From positions 682,001-746,000 of the forward strand of contig JAAVTG010000559.1 in the NCBI GenBank assembly GCA_011947345.1: DNA of 64,000 nucleotides, in the 5' to 3' direction. This DNA is from Phytophthora quininea. Lineage: Eukaryota > Oomycota > Peronosporomycetes > Peronosporales > Peronosporaceae. The translations under genes were made by a program, and so were the position numbers. The notes below the pieces were generated by a model. It had not been told where the DNA came from, searched no databases, and saw only the letters and a program-made list of their open reading frames with translations. Of this stretch, positions 13,301-23,900 are shown piece after piece; position 1 is the stretch's first letter; each line of letters begins with the position of its first letter.

Positions 13301-16300
13301 CGCAGATTTTAAACACGGGCTGCCAATTTGCTCGGGCTGCGCTATTGCACTCGTTGGGATCGAATTGACTGTCACGGTCTCTCTAGTTGACTTTCTGTCT
13401 CAAGGATCACAGCTGATGGTCGTTGAAGCGGGCTGTGTCTTAGTGGTGGATCAAGTTGTGAGTAACCCGCCAATGGTGCGAGTCGACAGCAATAACAACT
13501 GTGGGAACTTCAACAACCAAGCATACTCGCTCACTTACTACACGTACCCACCGGTGACTGTAGCAGGTGTTCAAATCCAGGGCTCCCCACCGTACCGGTA
13601 TTTGATATCAAACCTTGTCATCAACACTATTTACTACGTGCGAGTAGCAGCTGTGAACTCGGTACCAGTGCAGTCGATCTCTTTGAGTGAGGTACCGCCG
13701 GGCAATCGTCAATGGACTACGCCGTTGTCAGTTTTGACGAAGAATCGCCCGCCAGACGCGCCACTGTCTGTAGCAGCCTATTCTTTCTCCGGCACAATTC
13801 TTCAGCTTCAGATTCAACCATCCACACGAGACGGAATGGGTCAAGGTGGTGCTCAGATCTCGGCGTTTGTGATCGATGTAGATACAGTCCCAACGTTCGA
13901 TTCAGGGGCCGAAATCTCTACTACTGTCTCTAGTAGTTCTCTGTCTGCACTGTATCTAGGAGGACCTCGTCTTTACTATGTGACGGAGCTTACAACTGGA
14001 ACGCATTATTTTATTCAGGTAAAGGCTAGAAACACGATAGGAGACAGCCGTGCAACACTCGTAGTAGCACCAGTTGCTCCAACCCGCCACCCCGATGGAC
14101 CAATTTACCCAAAGGTGAGCACGTTAACTGTTTCCCCGACACCTATCGACTCGATAACAGCGACGTGGCAAAAGCCTGTGCTCAATGGAGGACTGGAGCT
14201 AACAAGCTATATAGTGGAATGGTGGCGCACTGAGTCACAACCAGAAATTCAAGTGATTGAACTGAAGTGGACGACCACCCCAACAACAGCAACATTTACT
14301 CTAACGTTTGGAGGGGCAAGTCGGAGGACTTGGCGATGGATGAGACGCCTGAAAATTTACGTAGTGCGCTCATGAATATTGTCTCAGGGGAGTACTACCG
14401 GTTGGTCATGTGGAGGTATCGCGTTCAAACACTGGTCAAGGGTATCAGTGGACAGTGACATTTGCCAACACAAATATCAATTCTGGAGATCAGCCTATGA
14501 TTCAGATGGAGTTGGGAACAGTGGTTGGTGGTGCTGGTGTGAATGGAGATGTATATGAGCTTTCGCCAGGTATTGCTGTACCTTTGTCGCCTTCGTTTCC
14601 AGGAACCCAGGAAGTACAGGTACTTGTGGCATACCATAGTACAACGACTGTGGGAGGGTACTTTAGGTTAGGCTACAAGGGCTCGGTCTGGACGAACTAT
14701 TTAGAAGCGAGCATCAGTGCCACGTATTTGGAGCTTGCTCTTGAAGAACTGCCTACTATAGGAGTGGTTACTGTCAACGCGGAGACGATGACGCTAAATG
14801 GTAATCCATGGACGGTCGGGCAGGTCTGGACCATTACTTTTCAATCAAATGTTGGAAATCTACCGCCTCTGACCGTGGAGCCATCCAAGCTCACACCCTC
14901 AGATGCATTTCTGGGTGTAAAGGACGGCGATAATGCTGTCGATGGGAATGGCATTCTGTGTCTGCCTGGTAGTGATGTGTTGTGTCCTGGATCATGGCCT
15001 GTTGCCATAGGAAGTTTGAAACGCCAGGATCTAAAGGGAGTTGCCGACCTTGCTGTGCCTGGCGAGACTGCAGTAGACTACGCGTTTTACGAAACACTGG
15101 ATGCTTCGACATTAACCTATACCATCCCAAATGTGGTTCCTGGTCAGACATACAATGCCGCGATCACAGCGAAAAATGCGCTCGGCTTGGGCACACGGAC
15201 ACTCGCCTCGCCTACAATGATAACACCACCACTACAAGTGCCAAGTCCACCGACTAATGTTGCCGTGAACGTAAACCCAGGTGTTGCTACACAACTGTTA
15301 GCTACATGGGCGGCGCCTGCAAGCGATGGTGGTAGCGCCATTCGAATGTATCACGTGGAGTATGACTCATCACCGTTGTTTTCAAACCGAGGGCAGCAGG
15401 ATGTTTCATGTCCAACGGCACCGACGTCAGCAGTTTGGCGCGTTCAAACGGTGCGTACAAGTGCTCCCACAACAAAGCCCATTGCAAGCGGATACTTCCG
15501 TTTACAATTGAATTCGGTCAACTATGTGTCGGACCCCATTCCTTGGAATGCTGTAGCAACAGCACAAGAAGAACTGGGCGCCGTCGTCCTCACCGATTCC
15601 AAAGTGTTTTGTACAACAACTAGTCCGACATGCACGAGCACCCCCACCTTTCCGTTTGGTCGCCTCGAGAGGTCTGGTTCGATGCAATCCAAACTCAACT
15701 ATTTGCCAATCCTCCAGAATGGAGTGGACGTCACGCGAAGCGCAGCAGCAGCAGCCGATGGAGGTTACACCTGGTCGATCACATTCTTGGACCCCGGCGA
15801 TAGCTTTGTTCTGCAGGCTCAAGACATTCAACTTACCTGTGATGACCCGTCAACGTGTACCAATGCCCAGTACAATGTGATCACCACGAAGGTAAGAGCT
15901 GGAGTGACGCCTCAAAGTTGCGCAGGTAACTTCATTATACCAGCTGCTGGCTCATTGAACAACGGGCAGCTTTACTATCTACGCGTGTCAGCATATAATA
16001 TGGTTGGATTCGGGAAACCTGGTTTGGCCCTAAATCCGCAAAAGCCGATGGTTGCGCCCGGACCGCCGACAGCCGTGACTCTCGCTGTGCAGTCAGTGTC
16101 TGAACTCGTCGCCATTTTCAGCCCACCAGATGACAATGGCGGCGATACCGTCACCGCGTACGAAGTGCAGTGGTCTCTCACAAGCTCCTTCTCGACGATG
16201 AGTTCGATTACGCTAGTGATGACGACCGGGATGATTGCCCCGTACAGGCAAATAATCTCGTCACTCTCCCAGGGTGTGACATACTTTGTGCGCGTTCGCG

Positions 16301-17181
16301 CCCAGAATTCGCAAGGTTTTGGGCCAACCCAGCCAACGATACCCTCGAGTGAGCAACCGTACGCGATGGCAAGTGCTCCAAACCAGGTGGTAATTGGCAT
16401 TACCAGCTCCACCATGCTCACCGTTGGGTGGGCTCCGCCAAGCGATGACGGCGGGGATCCAATCTCATCTTACGTAGTGCAGTGGGATGTAGCTGCTGGC
16501 TTTGACGCAATGGCTCTGACAGCCAGCACTACCGTTACCATCAATGACCCAACGCAGCGGTCCTACACGATTACGGGTCTTACATCCGGCATGCTCTACT
16601 ATGTGCGCGTATTTGCCAAGAACCGCGGAGGTTTAGGAACGCCGCAGACCTCGACGCCTTCAGGACTCATACCAACCGTAGTGAACCCTGGCAAGCCTAA
16701 TACGTTGACAGTTGCCCAAACGGGAAATTCTGGTGAACTCCTGGTCCAATGGAATGCTCCGGTCATTCCGGACCACGGCATTCCGTGTGGAGGCACGTTG
16801 CAAGCACCAGCGCAGTGTCCCGTGGTTGGAGCCGTGGATATGGTTTTCGGTGGTGTTGACGTGATGGACTACACCGTGCAATACGACGATATAAACACAT
16901 TCGATGACAACCCGAACACAGTCACCACTCCGGGATTGTCGGTCGTGCTAACAAACTTGGTGCCCACCACAACTTACTTCGTGGAAGTTTCAGTTCAAAA
17001 TCTGCAAGGCCTCGTCAGCTCGTATTGCAAATGTGCCAACACACAAGGTCTACTCTGCCCCGATCAACAAGTTCTGTTAGACGGCACTATTGTTACGGGG
17101 ACTTTGTCTACGCCACAGCGCAGTAAAATTGTCATTATACCAACCGGGAACTTGCCGAAAGCGAGTGTGTGGACAGCATAA
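1346..17181 (+). CDS. Giant secreted fibronectin-III repeat protein, copy A (frame-broken)
   Basis: This is one gene of about 5,280 residues read through a chain of overlapping ORFs. It starts with an Arg-rich signal peptide (cleavage near residue 26, before EFFVPEDVPGPPEKV). It then alternates fibronectin-III domains (the P-x-P...W-x-P...GG...Y-x-V-x-W pattern, clearest at 8.8-9.8, 13.1-14.2 and 15.2-17.1 kb) with many copies of a ~90-residue module. That module begins with E-[VI]-Q-x-[IL], continues G-x-[FY]-x-[LV]-x-F...W-N-A, and ends W-x-[IV]-T-F...G-D-[LV]-P-x-[LI]. No transmembrane segment or kinase is seen, so a secreted or wall-associated role, perhaps adhesion, is inferred. Apparent one-base deletions: 3041-3044, 6210-6213, ~6604, 6859-6861, 7041-7044, 8642-8645, 10567-10569, 10601-10602, 14313-14316, ~14399. 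The stop at 17179 could also be a frame artefact. Confidence 0.8.
1436..13087 (+). repeat. Left arm of large inverted duplication (high-identity part)
   Basis: This segment is matched on the opposite strand by roughly 43,170-25,050, with an interruption at about 8.78-9.69 kb. In the blocks I compared, protein identity is near complete. The 535-residue ORF at 7,062 differs from its partner at 5 positions. The ~800-residue stretch from 10,635 differs at two residues plus one missing residue in copy B. Beyond 13,087 the copies stay alignable but are clearly diverged, down to the C-terminus. Confidence 0.85.
9848..9963 (+). repeat. Three tandem 13-residue E-V/I-Q repeats in copy A
   Basis: Three consecutive units of 39 bp encode REVQEVRLAATHA, AEIQAITTQAASI and PEIQSLQTFETPA. 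The same 13-residue unit forms a longer array in copy B (34,631-34,977) and is related to the single E-V-Q strand that opens each ~90-residue module. Confidence 0.75.
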
Positions 17182-17750
17182 ATTCACACTCGATACGAAC
17201 AACTTACGAAGCTATACTTGTGGACCGACTACAACGACTACTGCTCCTTCACCGGGGTGACGGTCGTCCAAAACACCTCAAAGAGTTAAGCTCCTCACCA
17301 CGCGTTCCACACAAGCCACCTATCTACACATCGATTGTGTTCCACGCAACATGGCAGCTGGGGAACGACACTTCCAATGTCTCAGAGCTACTTAGCTTGA
17401 TTCCAGGTTAATTTGTGTTTCCGATTTATGCATTCCTCCTTCCTCCGGGCGCAGTACTATATTGAAATTAGCGGCTCATTCGACGGTAGAGCTCGAAATG
17501 TCATGAGGAAGCACTTTCGTCCTAAGTATTATATGAATCTCGAGGAGGCGTTCGCGGTGACGGCCCAGCAGCGATTACACAAACGCGTAGGCTTCTACGT
17601 AACCTGCCTGTCTCGCATGGACAAACTGAAGAACAATGAAGGCACGAAAGGAAAGACGACGTCACGTTTTGTTATCGTTGCTTTGCCGGTTCGTGTGTGG
17701 GAGCCGGGGTCATGGAGTAGCTCAGGTACAACCAAGGCAGCTCGACTCAA
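17182..17750 (+). other. Interval between copy A and lectin; possible extra coding
   Basis: About 570 bp separate the copy A stop from the convergent lectin stop. Just after the stop, a shifted frame reads a Cys-Gly-Pro-(Thr)5-Ala-Pro-Ser-Pro stretch (about 17,222-17,260), a composition common in secreted linkers. The protein may therefore continue if the stop is a frame artefact. A second ORF (17,413-17,856) has coding-like composition (RKHFRPKYYMNLEEAFAV) but overlaps the lectin antisense. I cannot assign it to a family. Nothing here is firm. Confidence 0.25.
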
Positions 17751-18291
17751 TTACGCCGAACCTACCAGCGCCAAACCTTCCGGCATCACCGCCCAGATGA
17801 CGCCCACCGAGTCAAGCTCCTTGCCACTCGTTCCGAAAAAGCCGCCCAACTGGTAGTTCCGCGGCGCCTCCTCCTTCCCTTCCATGCCCGAGCGAGTTCC
17901 GCCGTCCACCGTCCTGCCCTTGTTGGTGGTGAAATGGATGTAAACGATGCGCGCTTTGCCATCCTTGTGACCCGTGTAGGTCTCCATCTTCGTGATGTAC
18001 TCGTCTCCAGCGAGATCCAGGTCGTACGGATCACCACCGTCGCCGCCATGGTACAATTTCGTGACGGGACCGAAACCGTCCGAGATGTCGACACCGACAC
18101 TGTTCACACGTTCTCCGGCACGGATGTGAATGGCTATCACCTTTTACCGGGTTCAATGGCGTCCAAATCCGTGAACTCTTGGCCATGGGGTCCCCGAATT
18201 GGCGGCTCATATACACGTCTGAGCTGTTAATGGCGCTAGCGCCACGAGACACGAACGCCACCGTGGCGAGCACCGTGAAAATGAACCTCAT
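17751..18291 (-). CDS. Secreted jacalin-like lectin (frame-broken)
   Basis: This is a small secreted carbohydrate-binding protein of about 180 residues. The start at 18,291 is followed by a signal peptide (MRFIFTVLATVAFVSRGASA). The mature part is a single jacalin-like beta-prism domain: IHIRAGERVNSVGVDIS, then a Gly-rich LYHGGDGGDPYDL loop, then FFGTSGKELDSVGVIWAVM near the end, which matches the closing strand of jacalin lectins. Two one-base deletions interrupt it, one near 18,170 (AAGAG where AAGGAG is expected) and one in the A4 run at about 18,144. Compared with its neighbour copy at 19,205, both sites restore a colinear protein. It is convergent with copy A and head-to-head with the second lectin. 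Mannose or host/wall glycan binding is a family-based inference. Confidence 0.75.
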
Positions 18292-18322
18292 CGTTGCAGG
18301 TCGCGTGAAGTGCCAGGTTGAA

Positions 18323-18339
18323 GGCAAATTTGCGAATGA
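18323..18339 (-). promoter_or_regulatory. INR + FPR core promoter of the left lectin
   Basis: Read on the minus strand, TCATTCGCAAATTTGCC sits about 30 bp upstream of the lectin ATG. TCATTC fits the oomycete initiator and CAAATTTGCC fits the flanking promoter region consensus CAAWTTTNYY exactly. The same 17 bases stand before the other lectin, so the element is conserved between the copies. Confidence 0.75.
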
Positions 18340-19160
18340 GTTACAGATCTGGAGTTTTCACCACAGGCACATGTAGAAGTAGGAGACTGCCACAACTAAC
18401 AAATCACAAACACCCTCTCTCACAAACAAACACGAGCGTCTTCATCTCACTACGATGCTGTTTACGCATTGCCGTCTGCGAAGATAGCCTGGGAAAAATG
18501 GGATGAACCGGATCAACACTGCGCAGTGTATATTCTTATGTTTTCATTAAACATTATATAAACAACACGTCAGTTTGTCACTGCAAGTATTGAAACATAC
18601 AGTATCGTAGTGATTGCTTGTAAGGTGGAGGATTCAGATTTGAAGTGCGGCGTGCAATCGTCAGTAGACTCATGCCGCATAACCTACAATATCTCTAACC
18701 TCCCCATACTGTTTGGAGTCGGGTATCCCAGTACGCTTCTGAGTAATCAGGTTAAAACGTCAGTGGGGAGCGTGGTCTCGATAAAACTATTTGGGCAGCA
18801 AAACGAGCATAATTTTGCGTTTCGCCCACACGAAAAACCGCAAATCGCGTTTTCAAAGCCTGCAGTAATCATATTTTGAACTCCTGTACTGCACCAATAT
18901 GGTACTGTTGACGTGTTTCGGATCTTAGGATATTCAACATCCGCGTGATATGGAGTCACGTATACTTCAAATTCTCTTAGAACCGCATCGACAGAGATAT
19001 TAGTAAGCGAGACAAGGTTGTACGCTTCAAAATAGTGCGTTTAGAAAACGCTGTAATATAAAAAAACGTAGTATCATGTCGTGAGCGCAGTTTATGATGT
19101 TGGAAGTCATTGACTGCGCGTATCAACAACTTTTCAGTGGCAACACTGCGGATCGACGAA
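18340..19160. other. Central spacer of the large inverted duplication
   Basis: About 820 bp between the two divergent lectin promoters, AT-richer than the flanks. A 90-residue ORF (18,610-18,879) has no recognisable domain. No tRNA, transposon termini or long palindrome could be recognised. It marks the symmetry centre (about 18,750 from the two lectin start codons). Confidence 0.45.
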
Positions 19161-19177
19161 TCATTCGCAAATTTGCC
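19161..19177 (+). promoter_or_regulatory. INR + FPR core promoter of the right lectin
   Basis: The 17 bases TCATTCGCAAATTTGCC are identical to the element before the left lectin. They end 27 bp before the ATG at 19,205. The match to the oomycete INR + FPR supra-core promoter predicts transcription start at or next to this site. Confidence 0.75.
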
Positions 19178-19416
19178 CTCTACCTGCAAGTTCACACGAC
19201 AACGATGAGATTCGCTTTTCAGGTGCTCACCGCAGTGGCACTCATTTCTCGGGGCGCCTTTGCTCTCACGGACACTGTCATGAGCAGTGTTTACGGCCAA
19301 CCCGACGGTGGGGCCTCGTTTTCAGACTTGAACGCTGTCACTCCCGGACAAAAGACGAAATTCGTCCACATCCGTGCTGGCGAGCGCGTGAACGGTGTCG
19401 GCGTCGACATCTTGGA

Positions 19417-19425
19417 CGCCCACGG
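19417..19425. repeat. Target-site duplication, left copy
   Basis: CGCCCACGG directly precedes the element end CAGAGGTCCG and recurs at 20,348-20,356. Eight of these nine bases would be the usual hAT duplication length; the extra base may be coincidence. Confidence 0.7.
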
Positions 19426-20347
19426 CAGAGGTCCGACAATTTACATTGTATATTGATTGCCTGCTTCGGGCTGAAACAATCTCATATTGCAATCTCATCA
19501 ATCTCCGACCTGGGTATTGTAGTATATTATCTATATCTACACAACTACTGCATCGCTAGTGTGGTTAGCACGCTCAATGGCCTTCGACACGTCCGCAAGC
19601 GTCACTAAGTCCCAGTTCAGCTTCAAGTACATGATCATCTCGAGGTTTTCGTGGTTCAGGTTCTTCCTCAGATACCCAACAGTGCTTTTCACGGTCGAGA
19701 AAAGCGCTCAGCCACTACAGAGGTCGCAGGAATCCAAGTCGCGTCGATATACTTAGACTGTGGCCCCCTGCGCCGACGTGTCTTTTCTTGAGCTTCTCAT
19801 CGAGAGTATCAGCGGCGCGCTTCCGCTTTGATCTTGTTACAGCTGTCTCAACAGGAGCTGCTGGTGCTTGATCCGGTGAAGTAGCAGAGAGTCGATGCAG
19901 TGCTCTTCGCTCGTTCTTGTAGCCGGCTCCCTTCCGTTGCTTCACCACTTCGTTGCAGAGTGTGCACGTTCTCTCCGTTGGTGTAGGGTTCTTGTAGAAT
20001 ATCTTGACAATCTCGGCGTTCTTCATGGCGTGCGGTTGGTACAGTAGCTATCTTCGGAGGTGGAAAATTGGTTAATGGTCAGGAAACAACCTCCAGCTAT
20101 CTCTCAGTACAAGCTTTGCAGACCGAAATGGCGCGAAAACGCGTTGAGGTTGTCCTCGTGGGCTTGGTTTCAAGCAAATTGCTGGTGGAATGCAAGGTAA
20201 GCGTGGTTGATTGGCTCCAGCTGCAGTAAAACCTTTTCGGGCTTAGGGGAAATCTGAGATTGTGATTGTCGATCTCGGCACAATCTCATATTGTGATTGA
20301 CAATATTGGCAATCTCGCAATCACAATCCCAAAGTGCGGACCCCTGC
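19426..20347 (-). mobile_element. Internally deleted hAT transposon inside a lectin gene
   Basis: The insert has short imperfect terminal inverted repeats: CAGAGGTCCG at the left, and at the right the reverse complement reads GCAGGGGTCCG. It is flanked by an 8-9 bp direct duplication. Subterminal repeats of the type CAATCTCATATTG and caatcacaat occur near both ends (19,480-19,500 and 20,255-20,330), as expected for transposase binding sites. On the minus strand it encodes only an N-terminal BED finger and a C-terminal hAT dimerisation segment, joined by an internal deletion of the catalytic middle. It is therefore non-autonomous. Confidence 0.75.
19559..20026 (-). pseudogene. hAT transposase remnant (BED finger + hATC end)
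   Basis: From the ATG at 20,026 the frame reads a BED-type zinc finger (TCTLCNEVVKQRKGAGY with a following His pair) and a basic linker, ending near 19,715. Shifted frames then read WIPATSVVAERF and LFSTVKSTVGYLRKNL...LKLNWDLVTLADVSKAIE, which resembles the hAT C-terminal dimerisation region. The DDE catalytic region (normally several hundred residues between them) is missing. A one-base deletion near the AERF/FST overlap (about 19,700) follows the pattern seen elsewhere in the window. Confidence 0.65.
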
Positions 20348-20356
20348 CGCCCACGG
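20348..20356. repeat. Target-site duplication, right copy
   Basis: CGCCCACGG follows the element end and is identical to 19,417-19,425. Confidence 0.7.
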
Positions 20357-20670
20357 GCTGAACACGAAGCTGTACCACGGTGGCGGCGGCGGCGACCCGT
20401 ACGATCTGGAGCACGCTGACGATGAGTACATCACAGCCATGGAGGCTCCATGGGCGAGAAGGAGGGCAAAGTGCGCATCGTGCTCATTCAGTTCGCCACC
20501 AACAAGGGCAGGACGGTCGAGGAGGAACTCGCACGGATAAGGTTGCGAAAGTGAAGGCGCGCGAGGGTTACCAGTTGAGCGGCTTTCACGGATCGAGTGG
20601 CAAGGAGCTCGACTCGGTGGGTGTCATTTGGACGTTGATTAACCCGGATGCGGCTACCGATGAAGAGTAG

Positions 20671-20999
20671 GTGTTTCAACCTTTTTTCTCACACAATACC
20701 CGAACATGGAACAACAATGTGCTATCTGCGAGCGAACGTAAAAAAATAGTTAAAAATGTTTTCTACGATGTATTAGTAGCCTAGAATTATGTGGATTTCT
20801 CGTAGGAGGCTAAACTACCGGTATCAAGCATTGAGGTATGTCAGATGGTACATGACGTGCGAATTCTTTTAACACACTGTGCATACGTTCTACGATGTCG
20901 TATTATCTCTGGAGCGAAGAAATCCATTGCCAATTCATGACCACTTTAGCTACTGCGGTAGCGTTCAATGTACCGTTTCCAATACACAACACAAACCGT
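20671..20999. other. Interval between split lectin and copy B
   Basis: About 330 bp, AT-rich, between two convergent gene ends. No gene-like frame is seen; it presumably holds both 3' untranslated regions. Confidence 0.4.
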
Positions 21000-23900
21000 C
21001 TACGCTGGCACAGCCGAGACAAAGTTTCCGGTGACGACACTTCCATCTTGCAGGACGAGATGGTCAGGACATAAAAGGTTTTGAGTGTTTGCACGAGCAC
21101 AAAAGTCGCTGTTGAGGCCTTGGCTATTCACCGTCAGCACCCGGACGTAGTATGTTTCTCCACTTTGGAGCCCCGAGATTACCGTTGACGTGGTGGTCGA
21201 GTCGACTTCAGTCGCCAACGAAAAGGCACTCGAATCAGCGTACTGCACGAGGTAGCTCTCAAGACTGACGCCGCCATACACCATATCTAGTCCATTAAGG
21301 TACGGACAGCTCTCTGGAGTTAACAGTGACCCTGCGCAGGGAATACCGTGGGCAGGTACTCGCGGTGGTTGCCAAACCACCTGAATCTGCCCCGGAGTAC
21401 CAGTGGGAGCAGCAGCCAGCGAGTTCGGTTTGCCTGGACGCGTTGTCGCCGCTACCAACGATGCTGGTGTAGATGTCTGTGGTATCCCCTTACCGCCGAG
21501 GTTCACAGCAGACACACGAACATAGTAGCGTGTTCCAGGCGTCAATAAAGTAATCGTGTACGACTGCTGTGTTGCGTCATTGATGGTCGCGGTTGTTGTG
21601 GCGCCTGCTACAAGTGAGTCAAAGGTGGGGCGACATCCCACTGCACAACATATCCAGAGACTGTGTCGCCCCCGTCATCTAAAGGAGGTGCCCACCCCAC
21701 CGTGAGCATGGTGGAGCTCGTGACTCCAAGCACCACTAACGTCGGTGCACCGGGTATCATGTATGGTTGTTGAGACGCTGGCGACGTCACTTGGAATTGG
21801 CCAAAGCCTTGGGAGTTTTGTGCATGGACGCGAACGTAGTAGAGTTCCTTTTGAGAGATGTAATAATTCGTCGGTAAGGGGCGCTAATGCCACTTGCTAA
21901 AATCACGAGAGCGGAACTTGGCGTCGTGAACGCAGCGTCTGTAGCCCATTGGATCTCATAGCCTGTAATTGTGTCTCCGCCGTTATCGTCCGGAGGACTG
22001 AACAGCACGACGAGCTCTGTGGCTGTTAGAACTGAAAGCGTCACAGAGTTTGGAGGCCCAGGAACCACCATAGGTTTTGTGGTCCCAATGCGAGTGTCGG
22101 CTCTCCAAAGCCAACCTGGCTATAGGCGAAGACTCGTGCATAGTACAGTTGTCCTTTGTTGAGCACACCCGAGCTGGGGATGACGTGACTTCCGACACAA
22201 CTTGTCGGCATTACACCATGCCTCACGTTAGTGACGACTACATTGTACGTAGCACCACAAACGACTGGATCAGCACTAACATCACATGAAAGTGTGACCT
22301 GCTGTACCCCAAAGAGAAGTCGTCTCCACCATCCAAGAATGTGATTGTCCACGTAAAGCCCCGTCGCCAGTCTGTGATGCAGTACGCGTGACTTGTACAC
22401 GGTTAGTTAGCTCCGCAAATTGGCTGAATTTGGACTCTATCGAACCAGAACGTTCAAGTTGTCCGTAGGGAAATGTGCTGCTGCTAGTACAAGATGCCAG
22501 CGCTGTTGTACAAAATACCGCTGATCCCGTACTACTCACTGAATTTGCCTCATCGCTTGCAGTAGCAGCTGCATTCCACGGTATCGGGTCAGATATCTGT
22601 ACAATGTTTTGCCTTGTCAGCTCCAGCTCAAAGAATCCGTTCGAAATCGGCTTTGTCGGGGATGCAGCAGTAGTTCGAAGCGTTTGAACTGTCCAAATAG
22701 CGGGAGTTGGCGCAACCGGGCAATAGACGTCTTGTTGACCTCGGTCTGTGAACAGAGGTGAAGCGTCATACTCCACGCGATACATCCACACAGGACTGCC
22801 ACCATCGCTTTCGGGCTCTGCCCAGCTCGCCAGCAGTTGTGTAGCAACGCCTGGATTCACATCCACACTTACGTTCACTGGTGGCCCTGGAACTTGTAGC
22901 GGAGGTATCACAGCAGCTGGTGATGAATGTGTGCGTGTTCCCAAGCCTTGAGTATTTCTAGCAGCTACAGCTACTTGGTAGGATTGTCCAGGCGTCAGGT
23001 TAAGAATGGTATATGTTAAAGTACTGGGGTCTAGTGTGTCATAGTATCCATAATCCACGGCTGCTTCTCCTGGTGTTGCAAGTTGCGCGATGCTCATCAT
23101 AGGTGCAGCCTGCTGTCTTACATTTGAAATTGAGGGCCACGACCCTGGACAAGCGGTGCCGTCCGGTAGACATAGCAGTCCGTTCGTATCGACCGCATTA
23201 TCTCCATCCTTCACACCAATAAATGCTGACACTGGAGTGATCTTAGACGAGTCCACGATGAGTGCAGGAAGATTGCCTACATTAGATTCGAAAGTAATCG
23301 TCCAGACCTGACCAAAGGTGTACGCTGCCATGACTTCCAAGTTCACCGTCACATCACCAACTGTAGGAAGTGCTTCCAGTGCTAGCTCCAAGTCTGCAGC
23401 GCTCACTTGAGCGGATAAGTAATTTGTCCAAGTCGAGCCTCTGAAGCTCAGTCTAAAGTACCCGCCTACTTGGATGCTGGCATGGTACGTCACTAACACT
23501 TGCACCTCCTGAGTTCCCGGGAATACGTTCCCGACTGGCTGAAAATGCCAGAGGTAGCCTCAAAAACGCTGCCGACTACACCGCTTCCTCCATTCACTAT
23601 GCCTAGGCTAAATTGTATCATTGGCTGGTCTCCAGCATTTTTGTTCGTATTATCGAATGTCACACTCCATTCGTAACCCAAGCCAGCGTCCAAAGCCACA
23701 CGCGAAACTTCAATGTTCCCAACAGGAACGTTGGTACCAGAAGCCAAACTCATCAACGCAAAGCGCAGGTTGTCTGCCGATATATCCATCGGTAAAGAAG
23801 CTGTCATCAAACCACCAAATGCTAACTTAAATGGAGCCGCCGTAGGCGAGTCATCCACTTCAACTCGATTGTTTGTACTTCAGGCCGTGCATCTAAACGC

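Larger units (their letters stand above)
19205..20670 (+). pseudogene. Jacalin-like lectin split by a hAT insertion
   Basis: This is a second copy of the small secreted lectin. The 5' part (19,205-19,425) encodes a signal peptide (MRFAFQVLTAVALISRGAFA) and the FVHIRAGERVNGVGVDI strand. The 3' part (20,357-20,670) resumes exactly at the next codon with LNTKLYHGGGGGDPYDL and ends GSSGKELDSVGVIWTLIN. Removing the 922-bp insert and one target-site copy rejoins an Asp-Ala-His-Gly-Leu-Asn reading colinear with the other lectin, about 178 residues. Two further one-base deletions (near 20,447 and 20,525) break the 3' part. As it stands, translation ends 8 codons into the insert, so this copy is probably non-functional unless spliced. 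Confidence 0.75.

Noticed and set aside
3041..14404. Programmed ribosomal frameshifting as explanation for the FN3 breaks
   Set aside because: Ten or more shifts in one gene, without a common slippery heptamer, and the same pattern in unrelated genes make programmed shifting very unlikely.
1346..17181. Introns as explanation for the frame breaks in copy A
   Set aside because: At the breaks examined the protein homology is continuous to the base, leaving no room for an intron; no GT-AG pair with a branch site is needed.
18610..18879. 90-codon frame in the central spacer
   Set aside because: AT-rich, no domain, no promoter match and no counterpart elsewhere in the window.
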